64,000 nucleotides of DNA from Mucilaginibacter sp. OK098 (GTDB lineage Bacteria; Bacteroidota; Bacteroidia; Sphingobacteriales; Sphingobacteriaceae). How positions within the stretch are numbered: the first letter of the stretch is position 1; the number at the start of each line of letters is the position of its first letter. The position numbers and the translations under genes are program-made. Shown piece after piece: positions 9,613 through 18,718 of this stretch. Where the stretch lies: NCBI RefSeq assembly GCF_900142915.1, contig NZ_FRCM01000004.1:124001-188000 (forward strand), in the 5' to 3' direction. A model generated the notes under the pieces. It ran no database searches and had not been told where the DNA came from. It was given only the letters and a program-made list of their open reading frames with translations.

Positions 9613-11607
9613 ATGAACCCGGTAATGCAATTAGCTTTTGATTATGTAGAATCTACTAACACGGTTGTTTTTTTAACCGGAAAAGCAGGTACCGGCAAGA
9701 CAACTTTCCTTCAACAGATCCGCCATGAATCAAAAAAGAGACTAGCTGTGGTTGCTCCCACTGGCGTTGCTGCTATCAATGCCGGCGGCATGACCATCCA
9801 CTCTTTATTCCAGATCCCGTTCGGGCCAATTATCCCGGGCGGGAATACCAGGCCGGATGTTCATTATAGCGAAGAAAAGAAAGAGTTGCTGACCAATTTA
9901 GAATTGATGATCATTGATGAGGTCAGCATGGTGCGCCCTGACGTGCTCGACCAAATCGACCTGATCCTCCGGAATGTAAAAGAATCGGCACATCCATTCG
10001 GCGGTGTGCAACTCTTACTTATAGGTGATCTTTCCCAGCTCAGCCCAATCATTCGCGATGAGGAATGGGTAATGTTGAGCCGTTATTATACCACACCGTA
10101 TTTTTTTAGCAGCCAGGTAATGCAAAAGGCATCATGTGTGCGGATAGAGCTTGACCATGTGTTCCGGCAAAAGGAGCAGGTTTTTGTCGATATCCTGAAT
10201 GAAGTACGCAACCAGGCTATTAGTGCGGCAAACCTGGAATTATTGAATGCCCGGTACCAGCCAAACTTCCGCCCTACCGCTGAGGATCCATACATTACAT
10301 TAACCACCCATAATGCACTGGCGCAACAAATCAATAGTGAGTTTATTGAAGTACTACCGGAACAGGAATTTGAGTTTAAAGCCACCATACGCGGAGAGTT
10401 CCCGAAAGATGCTTACCCTACCGAAACTACGCTAAAACTCAAAACCGGTGCCCAGGTAATGTTCGTCAAGAATGACAGCTCGGCCGAAAAGCTATTTTAT
10501 AATGGCAAGATAGGGACCATCACACGGATTGAAAGCGACACGGTTTTTGTCCAATGCGGCAATGAAGGTAAAGAGGTAGCAGTTCAGGCTCTTGAATGGA
10601 CCAATATCAAGTACCAGCTGGAGGAACAGGAGATCAGTGAAACCAATGCGGGCAGCTTCGCACAGATCCCCTTAAAGCTTGCCTGGGCTATTACTATTCA
10701 TAAAAGCCAGGGACTTAGCTTTGACAAGGCCATTATTGATGTGAGCGAAGCATTTACCCACGGCCAGGCCTATGTTGCCCTGAGCCGTTGCCGCAGCCTG
10801 GCAGGCATGGTGCTCCGCAACCCTATCGCCCCGCACAATATTATTGGCGATCCGGCCATTGCCCATTTTAACGAACTGGCCAAATCTACAAAGCCAGATC
10901 TGGCGAGCCTGGAGCAGCACCGCGAGCTTTACCGGCAATACCTGCTTTCGGAACTCTTTAACTTTAATGGCCTCAAAATTAAAGCGCGCGGTTTTGAAGA
11001 ACTTATTCCTGACCTGCAAAAAGACATTTTTGATGTGGCAGAAAAGTTTGGACGGCAATTAACAACAGAACGCACCGGGAAAGCAGCCATCTACTTCCGC
11101 GAAAAACTAAAGGAAGCCATCGAAAGCCTGCATAAGCAAATCCCGGGCCTGATTGGGAACTCGAAAGAAAAAGCAGCCAAGGCTGATCAGCTCATCCGCT
11201 ACCTTATGACCCGGCTTAACCTAATGGAGTATTTTGCTAAAGAAAACTTTACCGCTGAGGGGTACCTGGCAATCAAAAAAAACGCGCAAGCTAACGCAGC
11301 AGCCGACCAATCACGCTCTTACGTAAAAGCACTGAACGCCAAACCAAACGAAAAGCTATTTAATCAAATACTCAGCTGGCGTGATACAATGGCCGAAAAG
11401 GACAAGGTAATGCCGAACATGATCCTGTCTGAAAAAACGATGGCAACTATTGCTGAAAAACTTCCGGAGGTGCTCAAAACACTTAGCGCTATCAAAGGCG
11501 TGGGTCCACAAAAAGCGGCACAATACGGCCCGGAGCTTATCGGCCTTGTCCGCTCTTATCAGAAGGAATTGCAAGGCCCGGAAAAGGAACAGGGAATTTT
11601 GTTTTAG
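9613..11607 (+). CDS. PIF1-like AAA helicase with HRDC-like C-terminus
   Basis: Superfamily 1 DNA helicase of 664 aa. The Walker A motif is LTGKAGTGKTTF (Lys29), Walker B is LMIIDEVSMV (about 97-107), and a motif III-like GDLSQLSP follows. Near 365-385 are AITIHKSQGLSFDKAIID and AYVALSRCRSL, typical of motifs V and VI in PIF1/RecD-type helicases. The last ~80 residues (from about 590, ending in IKGVGPQKAAQYG and a short helix) look like an HRDC or helix-hairpin-helix nucleic-acid-binding domain. This architecture is common in Bacteroidetes and probably acts in replication-fork or recombination maintenance. The gene stands alone and starts at a plain ATG. Confidence 0.9.
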   Translation: MNPVMQLAFDYVESTNTVVFLTGKAGTGKTTFLQQIRHESKKRLAVVAPTGVAAINAGGMTIHSLFQIPFGPIIPGGNTRPDVHYSEEKKELLTNLELMIIDEVSMVRPDVLDQIDLILRNVKESAHPFGGVQLLLIGDLSQLSPIIRDEEWVMLSRYYTTPYFFSSQVMQKASCVRIELDHVFRQKEQVFVDILNEVRNQAISAANLELLNARYQPNFRPTAEDPYITLTTHNALAQQINSEFIEVLPEQEFEFKATIRGEFPKDAYPTETTLKLKTGAQVMFVKNDSSAEKLFYNGKIGTITRIESDTVFVQCGNEGKEVAVQALEWTNIKYQLEEQEISETNAGSFAQIPLKLAWAITIHKSQGLSFDKAIIDVSEAFTHGQAYVALSRCRSLAGMVLRNPIAPHNIIGDPAIAHFNELAKSTKPDLASLEQHRELYRQYLLSELFNFNGLKIKARGFEELIPDLQKDIFDVAEKFGRQLTTERTGKAAIYFREKLKEAIESLHKQIPGLIGNSKEKAAKADQLIRYLMTRLNLMEYFAKENFTAEGYLAIKKNAQANAAADQSRSYVKALNAKPNEKLFNQILSWRDTMAEKDKVMPNMILSEKTMATIAEKLPEVLKTLSAIKGVGPQKAAQYGPELIGLVRSYQKELQGPEKEQGILF

Positions 11608-11762
11608 AGCTGTCAGATTATTAGGAATATCAAATTGTTAGCTTGAGCAAAGCTGGTGAAATAGTCTGCTTGAACACGTTGATAAACTTTTGACGCCTAA
11701 AATCAACCCGTTCATCGATAAATAATTCCAGTTAAAGGAAACTTTGTAGCCTGATCAAAATA

Positions 11763-12794
11763 ATGCGTATTATAGCATTAATGATTTTCAACAAATCAAA
11801 ATATAGGGAAATTATAGATCACTACCTTCCGGTATTACTCCATTGGTTGGGTTGGGTAGCCTATATACTGGCAGTGTATAACGGCAATTCAGCCGGACAT
11901 AATTTTATTGAGTTCTCAACCCATTACGGGCCGAAATTTATATTCCAGGCACTCATTTTTTACATTAATTATCTTTATCTAATTCCTGTAGCACTTGCCA
12001 AATTGAAGATACTGCGCTATATTTCTCTTAATATGGCCCTTGTATTCCTGCTTGGTGTGTTTCTGGCAAGCGTCCATTACCCTAATACTAACCTGAATCG
12101 CTTTCCTTTCCTCAAAAATATTTGGATAGACAGCCTGAACATTACCTGGTTTCTAATATTATCTATATTGATTCGTTTCAGTACAGACTGGTTCAGGCAA
12201 AAACAATTGGAAAAGGAAAGGGAAAATCAGCAGTTAAAAACAGAATTAGATTTTTTGAAGGCACAGGTTAACCCTCATTTTTTCTTTAATTCCCTCAATA
12301 ACCTTTACGCATTGTCACTCAGGCAAGCACCGGAAACACCGGAAACAATACTGAGAATATCCAGGATCATGCGTTACCTGCTTTACGAGACAGACGTTAA
12401 GGAGGTACCATTAGCACATGAAGCTGAAATGATAGCGACCTATATCTCATTGCAACAATTAAAAAATAAATCAGGCGAAAATATCGGCATGGAAATTATC
12501 GGAGATCCCGGGTCAATTCAAATAGAGCCATTGCTGTTGTTACCAATAATTGAAAATATATTTAAACACGGAGCCGAACCTATAAATATTGAGTTACAAG
12601 TTAGTCCACTAATGATTCAATTAAAAACCAACAATAAGATCAGAAGCAATAATGAAAAAATTATTGGCGGGATAGGCTTATCTAATTTAAAACGCCGGCT
12701 GGTTTTGCTATACCCAAATGCGCACCAGTTGGAACTACAGAAAAAGGATGATAATTTTACAGCTATACTTACTTTAAATCTTCAATCCAGGTAA
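11763..12794 (+). CDS. LytS/YpdA-type sensor histidine kinase
   Basis: Membrane sensor kinase of 343 aa. Four membrane segments fill the first ~145 residues. A coiled coil leads into the His_kinase domain, whose motif LKAQVNPHFFFNSLNNLYAL carries His172. The ATP-binding part is reduced, with LLLLPIIENIFKHG as the N-box. The stop codon directly abuts the ATG of the LytTR regulator, so the two are translationally coupled. An in-frame ATG at 11781 is an alternative start. The pair probably controls the ABC transporter just downstream. Confidence 0.92.
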   Translation: MRIIALMIFNKSKYREIIDHYLPVLLHWLGWVAYILAVYNGNSAGHNFIEFSTHYGPKFIFQALIFYINYLYLIPVALAKLKILRYISLNMALVFLLGVFLASVHYPNTNLNRFPFLKNIWIDSLNITWFLILSILIRFSTDWFRQKQLEKERENQQLKTELDFLKAQVNPHFFFNSLNNLYALSLRQAPETPETILRISRIMRYLLYETDVKEVPLAHEAEMIATYISLQQLKNKSGENIGMEIIGDPGSIQIEPLLLLPIIENIFKHGAEPINIELQVSPLMIQLKTNNKIRSNNEKIIGGIGLSNLKRRLVLLYPNAHQLELQKKDDNFTAILTLNLQSR

Positions 12795-13478
12795 ATGATC
12801 AGGTGTATTGCCATTGATGATGAGTTTTTAGCCCTGGAGGTGATAGAAAACTATGCAGGAAGGTTGCCATTTCTACACCTGGCCGGAACTTTCACTAATG
12901 CAATTGAAGCTTTATCAATACTGGCTGATGAAAATATAGACCTCTTGTTCCTGGATATTGAAATGCCGGACATCAACGGCCTTGCTTTTTTAAAGGTATT
13001 GAAAAAACCGCCCCTGGTTATCTTCACTACAGCGTTTTCACAATTTGCCCTCGATGGTTTCGAAGCTGATGCGGTAGATTATTTAATCAAGCCTATTCCA
13101 TTTGAACGATTCTTAAAAGCGGTACAGAAAGCACAGCAACGATTAAAGGTCCCGGAGACCAGCAGCTACCAGGATCATCTATTTATTAAATCCGACTATA
13201 AAACTATCCGTGTTGCATTGAGTGATATCTTATACATTGAAGGCATGAAGGATTATGTGTGTATCCATACCATCTCACAATCAGTTAATACTTTGTTAAG
13301 CATCACAGCTCTCTTAGAAAGACTTCCGGCCCTAAATTTTGTGCGCGTTCACCGGTCCTTTGTAATTGCATTGGACAAAATCGGCAGTATTGAGCGTAGC
13401 GCCATACTAATAGGTGAATCAAAAATACCTATTGGCGATCAGTACCGTGAAGAATTGATGAGGCGGATCAGCCGATAA
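12795..13478 (+). CDS. LytTR-family response regulator
   Basis: DNA-binding response regulator of 227 aa and partner of the preceding kinase. The receiver domain spans about 1-120, with acidic pocket IDDE and phospho-acceptor Asp54 in LLFLDIEMPDING, then the switch residues (FTTAF) and the conserved Lys (YLIKPIPFERFLKA). The C-terminal LytTR domain spans about 130-225 (IRVALSDILYIEGMKDYVCI and NFVRVHRSFVIALDKI). LytTR proteins bind imperfect direct repeats; likely sites would be in the 119-bp gap before the ABC transporter, but none was clear. Confidence 0.94.
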   Translation: MIRCIAIDDEFLALEVIENYAGRLPFLHLAGTFTNAIEALSILADENIDLLFLDIEMPDINGLAFLKVLKKPPLVIFTTAFSQFALDGFEADAVDYLIKPIPFERFLKAVQKAQQRLKVPETSSYQDHLFIKSDYKTIRVALSDILYIEGMKDYVCIHTISQSVNTLLSITALLERLPALNFVRVHRSFVIALDKIGSIERSAILIGESKIPIGDQYREELMRRISR

Positions 13479-13491
13479 ATATTAACTCCAA

Positions 13492-13516
13492 ATTTTAGCC
13501 GGTTCAAGGCTAAAAT
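13492..13516 (+). terminator. Weak stem-loop after the lytTR gene
   Basis: The arms ATTTTAGCC (13492-13500) and GGCTAAAAT (13508-13516) make a 9-bp stem with a 7-nt loop, 13 bp after the regulator stop. The trailing sequence is C/T-rich rather than a true T-run, so it may only attenuate read-through into the ABC genes. Confidence 0.4.
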
Positions 13517-13597
13517 CCTCCCTTTGATGATTTAATTCTTTGCCTTTTGTTATTAAGATTTCTTTTGATGCTGTAAATAATTTAACAGTAAAAAGAA

Positions 13598-14512
13598 ATG
13601 ATAATAAACAAGCTAATCATTGAAACCAGGAATCTGGATTTCTCCTTCCACCAGGGGATACCGATCCTCCGGGATATTAACCTCCAGGTACCCGCGGGAA
13701 GCATCTATGGATTTTTAGGCCCAAACGGTGCAGGCAAAACCACTACCCTAAGATTATTACTGGGCCTGATCAAACAAGAAGAATCATCGATTCAAATTTT
13801 CGGTCAGGATTTTTGGCCTAACCGCATTGCAGTTTTAAGCCGGATAGGTTCGCTGATCGAACAACCTTCTTTATACGCACACCTTTCCGGCAGCGAAAAC
13901 CTGGAAGTATTTAGACTGAGCTATGGATCTGACAAAAAACGCATCGGTGAAGTACTGGATATTGTAGGCCTGTCAAGCGCCAAAGAAAAAAAAGCAAGGG
14001 AGTATTCTTTAGGCATGAAACAACGACTGGCTATTGCTATTGCCCTGCTCCACCAGCCGGATTTATTGATTTTAGATGAGCCAACTAATGGCCTTGACCC
14101 CAACGGTATTGTTGAGATCAGGGAATTGCTCCGAAAATTGAACCAGGAACACAGCATTACAATTTTGATCTCCAGCCATCTTTTATCAGAAGTAGAAAAG
14201 ATAGCCACACATTTAGGAATTATTAACCAGGGTAAATTGATCTTCCAGGGAACTCAAGCTGAACTGCAACAATTCAAAACAGCAGCGTTAACACTTTCAG
14301 CAGAAGTTAATGACTTGCCTAAAGCTACAGCACTTATCAAAAATAGCTTTGTGATTAAACAGGTTGACAGGCAATTGCTGATCAGCATCCAAAACAAAGA
14401 ACAGGTAGCTGAGATTGCCCAGATCTGGGTTAAAAATCAAATCGATATTTACCAGCTTGCTCTATTGAAAAGCGACCTGGAAGATCTATTTATTCAAATT
14501 ATAAACGCTTAA
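13598..14512 (+). CDS. ABC transporter ATP-binding protein
   Basis: Cytoplasmic ATPase of an ABC-2/lantibiotic-exporter-type transporter, 304 aa. Walker A is GPNGAGKTT (41-49), the signature is YSLGMKQRLA (about 135-145), Walker B is LLILDEPTNGLDPNG (about 160), and the switch His is in ISSHLLSEVEK. A ~70-residue C-terminal extension is typical of the BcrA/CcmA drug and peptide exporters. It lies 2 bp before the permease gene and downstream of the LytS/LytTR pair, a layout often used for sensing and exporting antimicrobial peptides. The substrate is not deducible. Confidence 0.93.
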   Translation: MIINKLIIETRNLDFSFHQGIPILRDINLQVPAGSIYGFLGPNGAGKTTTLRLLLGLIKQEESSIQIFGQDFWPNRIAVLSRIGSLIEQPSLYAHLSGSENLEVFRLSYGSDKKRIGEVLDIVGLSSAKEKKAREYSLGMKQRLAIAIALLHQPDLLILDEPTNGLDPNGIVEIRELLRKLNQEHSITILISSHLLSEVEKIATHLGIINQGKLIFQGTQAELQQFKTAALTLSAEVNDLPKATALIKNSFVIKQVDRQLLISIQNKEQVAEIAQIWVKNQIDIYQLALLKSDLEDLFIQIINA

Positions 14513-14514
14513 TC

Positions 14515-15288
14515 ATGAACAAATTTATTTCAAATACCCATGCAGAGTTCCTGAAAAGTAAAGGGACAGCCGTTATATGGATAACAATCGTTGCTGCGAT
14601 TTTTGTTCCAGTTATCGATTTTATCATTTGCCTTGAGAGGCCTGACGTAATGATTAACCGGATGCAACCCGGTTTCTGGTTGCCTTATTTACAATTCGTA
14701 TGGAAAAATACGGCTGCCATCATTGTCCCTATTTATACCATTCTGATTACCAGTTTGATTGTACAAATTGAATACCGTAATAATACATGGAAACAGGTGT
14801 ATGCCTCGCCACGAAAATTTGGGGATATTTTCTTTTCCAAGCTAATTGTGATCAATGCCCTTGTTTTTCTCTTCTTTGTTTTATTTAGCTTATTCTTTAC
14901 TTTATCGGGATTAGCTGTTGGTATGGTCAATACAGCTTATCGCGTTTCTGACAATCCCATCCCTTTTGAAGCTGTTACTGCTTTGGCTGGCAGGGTTTAC
15001 CTAGGGATTGTACCGGTAATGGCTATTCAGTACTGGCTGAGCCTGCGTTTTAAAAATTTCGTTATTCCCTTAGGTATCGGGATTGGACTTTGGATCTCAG
15101 GTGTTGTACTTTTGGATTGGGATAAGATCATTTATTATCCCTACATGTATGCGCCACTGATGTTCTTTACAGACTTTACAAACCATCCTGAATCCTTATC
15201 AAAATTGGTTGTTAATTCATCTGTTTGCTTTGTTCTTGCATTGCTGCTCGGTGCTTGGAATATCCGCCGCCTAAAAGAAAAAGGATAA
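14515..15288 (+). CDS. ABC-2 type transporter permease
   Basis: Membrane partner of the preceding ATPase, 257 aa. About six hydrophobic segments are visible, beginning at about 20-40 (TAVIWITIVAAIFVPVIDFI), with pairs near 60-80, 105-135, 160-175, 185-205 and 228-250. The motif YRNNTWKQVYASP after the second segment matches the ABC-2/BcrB-type permeases of bacitracin and lantibiotic exporters. It is probably the last gene of the four-gene signalling/export unit, because the next genes are on the opposite strand. Confidence 0.88.
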   Translation: MNKFISNTHAEFLKSKGTAVIWITIVAAIFVPVIDFIICLERPDVMINRMQPGFWLPYLQFVWKNTAAIIVPIYTILITSLIVQIEYRNNTWKQVYASPRKFGDIFFSKLIVINALVFLFFVLFSLFFTLSGLAVGMVNTAYRVSDNPIPFEAVTALAGRVYLGIVPVMAIQYWLSLRFKNFVIPLGIGIGLWISGVVLLDWDKIIYYPYMYAPLMFFTDFTNHPESLSKLVVNSSVCFVLALLLGAWNIRRLKEKG

Positions 15289-15457
15289 GCTAACCCATTT
15301 ATTTACTATTTAAATAAATCCAATATACAAAAAAGCTATTGGCAAATTGCTAAGAGCTTAAAAGGGGTAAATAATGGGGGCAAAATCCGCAATCACACCA
15401 TATTATGCTGATTATTTCAAAATAATCAATTCAGTACCAACCCCGCTGTAATTAGTT

Positions 15458-15799
15458 TTAAGTAGAAATCACAGGCAAATCCTGGTAAGAATTAGAAGGA
15501 AGACTTTGGGTTATTAAAGGTTGGGGAGGATAATAATGCCCCAAAACTGAAATACAAAACGTCATACCCGGTTGAAAGTTTACAAAATAATAAAACCCGT
15601 CTGCACCCGTAATGGCATATGAGCTAACTTCCCATTTTCGTGCTTGTCCATTCCAAAGCATAAAATCAACTCTTACATTTGCCAAAGGATAGTATTTGCC
15701 GTTAACATTACGAACAACCTGACCACGGATATTGGTAGCTTTTGCCATCTCCACATTTAAGGTCAGTAAAACAATAAAAGCTATAAATAAATATTTCAT
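15458..15799 (-). CDS. Small secreted protein with carboxypeptidase-regulatory-like fold
   Basis: 113 aa with a signal peptide (about 1-21, ending MAKATN). The rest, with IRGQVVRNVNGKYYPLANVRVDF and TGADGFYYFVNFQPG, resembles the beta-sandwich carboxypeptidase-regulatory/Cna-B fold common on Bacteroidetes envelope proteins. It lies 11 bp downstream of the next minus-strand gene and is probably co-transcribed with it. No specific function can be assigned. Confidence 0.65.
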   Translation of the reverse strand: MKYLFIAFIVLLTLNVEMAKATNIRGQVVRNVNGKYYPLANVRVDFMLWNGQARKWEVSSYAITGADGFYYFVNFQPGMTFCISVLGHYYPPQPLITQSLPSNSYQDLPVIST

Positions 15800-15810
15800 G
15801 TTATGATGAT

Positions 15811-16506
15811 TTATTGGTTAGCTAAAATAGATGGCGGTATAGTATTGCTGTTAGTCCTGGTTAAAACAGTTGTTGTGTGGTTGTTTATTTTACTTAATTG
15901 AGATACTATGGGCTGTGCTTTATAAATTTTCGAAGTAATTTTGATTGTCCTGTCTTTCGCATTAACATTTGTTGATTTTTTAGCAATTGGCAAGGCAAAT
16001 GTCCCATATCCATTCCTGAATGATAACTGGCTTTTTATCGTATCACCCATTTTGGTCAGATCATCATTATCAAGATAAAATTGAATTATTTCTCCGTTAC
16101 TTATATAATCAATAGCCCTTGGAAAGCAAAAGATCGAATCTAACTGTACATACTTGGCATATTGTAACTGGTCGATCTCGTGTGTACTATCTGTCATTAA
16201 TTTTAATTGATATTGCACCTTCCATGGCCTGTCTTTCACCAACTGGGTTATTTTATTCGTTAATACTCTCGACGAATCAATACCAGCCAGGATAACACTT
16301 GTTTGTGAATAAATAGCGGCAAACAAAACAATATAAATAGCGGCCGATCCTGTAGCGTTTATTTTAAACCCGCTAAAGTTCCCGTTAGCAAAGAATTTAT
16401 CTTCAGGCGCAATTTTGAATAATCCATAAGCAGGCCCTAAAGGCACTAAAAATATTAAAGTCAAACATAATATCTTATACAGCGGATCTAAATTATCGTA
16501 TTCCAT
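15811..16506 (-). CDS. Hypothetical two-TM membrane protein
   Basis: 231 aa that I do not recognise. Two hydrophobic segments lie at about 12-32 (ILCLTLIFLVPLGPAYGLF) and 54-73 (AIYIVLFAAIYSQTSVILAG). A polar, probably periplasmic domain of ~150 residues follows. The short spacing to the secreted beta-sandwich protein downstream suggests a two-gene envelope unit. Confidence 0.6.
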   Translation of the reverse strand: MEYDNLDPLYKILCLTLIFLVPLGPAYGLFKIAPEDKFFANGNFSGFKINATGSAAIYIVLFAAIYSQTSVILAGIDSSRVLTNKITQLVKDRPWKVQYQLKLMTDSTHEIDQLQYAKYVQLDSIFCFPRAIDYISNGEIIQFYLDNDDLTKMGDTIKSQLSFRNGYGTFALPIAKKSTNVNAKDRTIKITSKIYKAQPIVSQLSKINNHTTTVLTRTNSNTIPPSILANQ

Positions 16507-16594
16507 ATTCCTGATATTTAGAGATTTGTAATTAATGTGATTTAAAGGTTAAAGAAATCTTAAATAAATGTATATATAGTATCTATAAAAAAGC

Positions 16595-16633
16595 CCAGTA
16601 AAAACACTCAATTTTAATACGTGTTTTTACTGG
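16595..16633 (-). terminator. Strong stem-loop with minus-strand T-run
   Basis: A perfect 13-bp stem, CCAGTAAAAACAC (16595-16607) with GTGTTTTTACTGG (16621-16633), has a 13-nt loop. On the minus strand it is followed by GGGCTTTTTTAT, so it reads as a minus-strand terminator. No minus-strand gene is visible between it and the plus-strand VOC gene. The rest of the 366-bp gap 16507-16872 holds repeat copy A. Confidence 0.6.
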
Positions 16634-16730
16634 ATTTTAAAGAGTATTTTAACAGCAAATAGCATGTTTTCCTTAAACTTAAAGCCGCCGGCTCAATTGA
16701 TAAGGGCTGAAAGTTTATAGGCATAAATAA

Positions 16731-16840
16731 AAAAGACATAGTTTTAAAAACTTTGTAAGTCTGATTAGTTTTCATGGTCCTTAATGGTACAAATCCCGAA
16801 TCGGTTTATACTCGATTTGCAACAAAGTGCTGGATTTTAG
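16731..16840. repeat. Dispersed repeat, copy A, left of the VOC gene
   Basis: About 110 bp similar to copy B at 17386-17500. Shared blocks include AGTTTTnAAAACTTyGTAAG followed by TCTGATyA, and further on GTTTAT, CGAT and CAACAA in the same order and spacing. The hairpin at its left end is degenerate here (GACATAG against CTTTGTAAGTC). Confidence 0.6.
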
Positions 16841-16872
16841 AAGTAAAACCTATTCCCTATCTTTAGGTTAAA

Positions 16873-17382
16873 ATGCATATCATGAAAAAGTTTACGCTAA
16901 TCGGCCTGCTATGCATGGCCTTCCTGTTGGGCTATGGTTTCAGCCGTTTAACAACCCCTGTCAATAGCGGTCCGCGTGTGACGGGCATCGGCGGTATCTT
17001 TTTTAAAGCCAAAGACCCCGCAGCGCTGAAGGCCTGGTATAGCAAGAACCTGGGCATCCGCATTGGGGGATTCGGTTCAAATTTTGAATGGCACCAGGGC
17101 ATGGACAGCACAAAAAAGGGGTTTACCATATGGGCGCCGTTTAAGGAAACCACCAAATACTTTCAACCCTCTGAAAAGCAATTTATGATCAACTACCGCG
17201 TGGAAGGGTTGGATCAGCTTTTAACCCAAATGAAAGCGGGAGGAATCCTGCCGACTGACAGCGTGCAAAAGACGAGCTATGGTAATTTTGTACACCTGAT
17301 GGACCCGGAGGGCAATAAGATTGAATTATGGGAGCCCAATGATGTAGAATTTGCCAAAATGGGCACCATCACCACCAAATAA
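16873..17382 (+). CDS. VOC (glyoxalase/bleomycin-resistance) family protein with N-terminal anchor
   Basis: 169 aa. Residues 1-24 form an uncleaved anchor or signal peptide. The single VOC domain (about 33-160) shows KDPAALKAWYSKNLGI, the conserved LMDPEGNKIELWEP near the end, and paired beta-alpha-beta-beta-beta modules. VOC proteins are metal-binding dioxygenases, isomerases or drug-binding proteins; membrane anchoring is less usual. An in-frame ATG nine bases downstream (MKKFTLIG) is an equally good start. The gene is framed by repeat copies A and B, which may mean it moved as a unit. Family sure, substrate unknown. Confidence 0.85.
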   Translation: MHIMKKFTLIGLLCMAFLLGYGFSRLTTPVNSGPRVTGIGGIFFKAKDPAALKAWYSKNLGIRIGGFGSNFEWHQGMDSTKKGFTIWAPFKETTKYFQPSEKQFMINYRVEGLDQLLTQMKAGGILPTDSVQKTSYGNFVHLMDPEGNKIELWEPNDVEFAKMGTITTK

Positions 17383-17385
17383 AAC

Positions 17386-17500
17386 CAAAAAGACTTACGA
17401 AGTTTTGAAAACTTCGTAAGTCTGATCATGTTGGGTCAATGATAGGACTGATTTCGAACCAGTTTATTACCGATCTACAACAAGTAGCACGGTTTTAATC
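17386..17500. repeat. Dispersed repeat, copy B, with perfect terminator hairpin
   Basis: Second copy of the ~110-bp repeat on the other side of the VOC gene. It opens with a perfect palindrome (17392-17422): arms GACTTACGAAGTTTT and AAAACTTCGTAAGTC around a central G. This can act as the terminator of the VOC gene. The rest (TTTCGAACCAGTTTAT, CGATCTACAACAA) matches copy A. Confidence 0.6.
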
Positions 17501-17518
17501 CTTGAAAGATTATGAGTT

Positions 17519-18325
17519 CTACATGCCACCAGCCTTGATTTTATAATATGATTTGTAAGCGACAAGCCGTTTCAGCAAGTCGCTGCCAGCCTTTACAATT
17601 TTGGCTGCTTCAACCTCACCAGCAGGCATAATGATGTACCCATAGGGTCCTTTCTTATCTCCAAAAACGGTATTATCCGGGTTACCTACAAATGGGCCCT
17701 GGTCTTTGTCGCCACCAATATCAGTAGTATTCATATAGGGAGCATAAAACATATAATGAGGCATACTCATGGTCATTATCTTATTATCATTCGGGTCACC
17801 CGGATATCCTCGCATAACGGGGGCCAGCATATAAGATATTCCGGGGCTTGACGGTGCCTTGTATATGCCTTTCCTGATCCGGTCTATCACTATATCTTTG
17901 ACCTGTTTAGCTGTAAACTTTCCGGATGCGCGCATGGCCGCCACATCCTGGTAAACAGGAAAAATTGCTTTGGTGCCTACAGGGTCAAAGCTAATGGGCA
18001 TGGTAAGGTCTTCCCTGAATTCCCCCCATTCCCATTCTGTCCTGGTAATAAAACATATAAATCCATTCGTTCCTTTTTGAACGGCATAATAGCCTTTTGC
18101 CGGATCTAATAAATAAACAGCAGCACCTTTGCGCAGATGAGGAGGCAATGCGCTTAATGCATAGTCCCTTTCCAGGTCTGCAGGCATTTTTTCAAGCTTC
18201 GCATTCGCCATTTTTTGGCAAAAACTCTTGATGGGTAACAATAAAAACTGGGAAGTTATCAATAAGGCAACAAGGAGAAAAAAGAACTTCTGACTTTTCT
18301 TTGGCAAACTGATTGAATTATTCAT
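17519..18325 (-). CDS. Hypothetical secreted protein
   Basis: 268 aa with an N-terminal signal or anchor (about 13-36, FFFLLVALLITSQFLLLPI). The mature part has no motif I can name. It contains GAAVYLLDPAKGYYAVQKGTN, a Tyr/Met/Pro-rich stretch (MSMPHYMFYAPYMNT) and IGGDKDQGPFVGNPDNTVFG, which looks like a secreted beta-rich fold. It is a single-gene unit convergent with the VOC gene. Confidence 0.6.
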   Translation of the reverse strand: MNNSISLPKKSQKFFFLLVALLITSQFLLLPIKSFCQKMANAKLEKMPADLERDYALSALPPHLRKGAAVYLLDPAKGYYAVQKGTNGFICFITRTEWEWGEFREDLTMPISFDPVGTKAIFPVYQDVAAMRASGKFTAKQVKDIVIDRIRKGIYKAPSSPGISYMLAPVMRGYPGDPNDNKIMTMSMPHYMFYAPYMNTTDIGGDKDQGPFVGNPDNTVFGDKKGPYGYIIMPAGEVEAAKIVKAGSDLLKRLVAYKSYYKIKAGGM

Positions 18326-18549
18326 GATTGTGGGATTATGCTAAAAGGCGGTTTCGAACACAGTAAAGTTATCCGATACAACCATATATAACGAGGGGAA
18401 AAAAAGACAATTTAAGGGGCTCTTTGCGCCATTTGGTTAACAGTATCAATTGCATTACGGCGGCGTGTGTTGATCTGTATTTACCTTGGTGAATATTATC
18501 ACCGCCCCATACGAACAAAAAACGCGCCCCATTTTCATGGGAAGTGTTT

Positions 18550-18595
18550 GGGTAAATGATGGGGCTCGAACCCACTACCCTCAGAACCACAAGTT
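18550..18595 (-). other. tRNA-His 3'-end fragment (left copy)
   Basis: Read on the minus strand, this has the anticodon loop TTGTGGT with His anticodon GTG, an anticodon-stem 3' strand TCTGA, a 5-nt variable loop, the T-stem/loop GTGGG-TTCGAGC-CCCAT, the acceptor strand CATTTAC and discriminator C73, a tRNA-His hallmark. No D-arm or 5' half is present, so it is a fragment. Its 26 bp at 18550-18575 are identical to the right copy at 19532-19557. The rest of the 393-bp gap 18326-18718 shows nothing else I can support. Confidence 0.6.
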
Positions 18596-18718
18596 GGCGT
18601 TCATAGGCTACAGGTATATGGATGTAATCTATGTACAGCAAGTCGAAATATTTTTAAAGTTTGTAATTATTTGCAAGGTCTTATAAAAAAGAATATGTTT
18701 GATAATCAGGCTTAATAA

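Noticed and set aside
10672..11058. A 128-aa minus-strand frame inside the helicase gene
   Set aside because: Antisense shadow of conserved helicase motifs V and VI.
18369..18641. A 90-aa minus-strand reading frame across the left tRNA fragment
   Set aside because: It runs through the tRNA-derived sequence, has no family features, and lacks a sensible upstream context.
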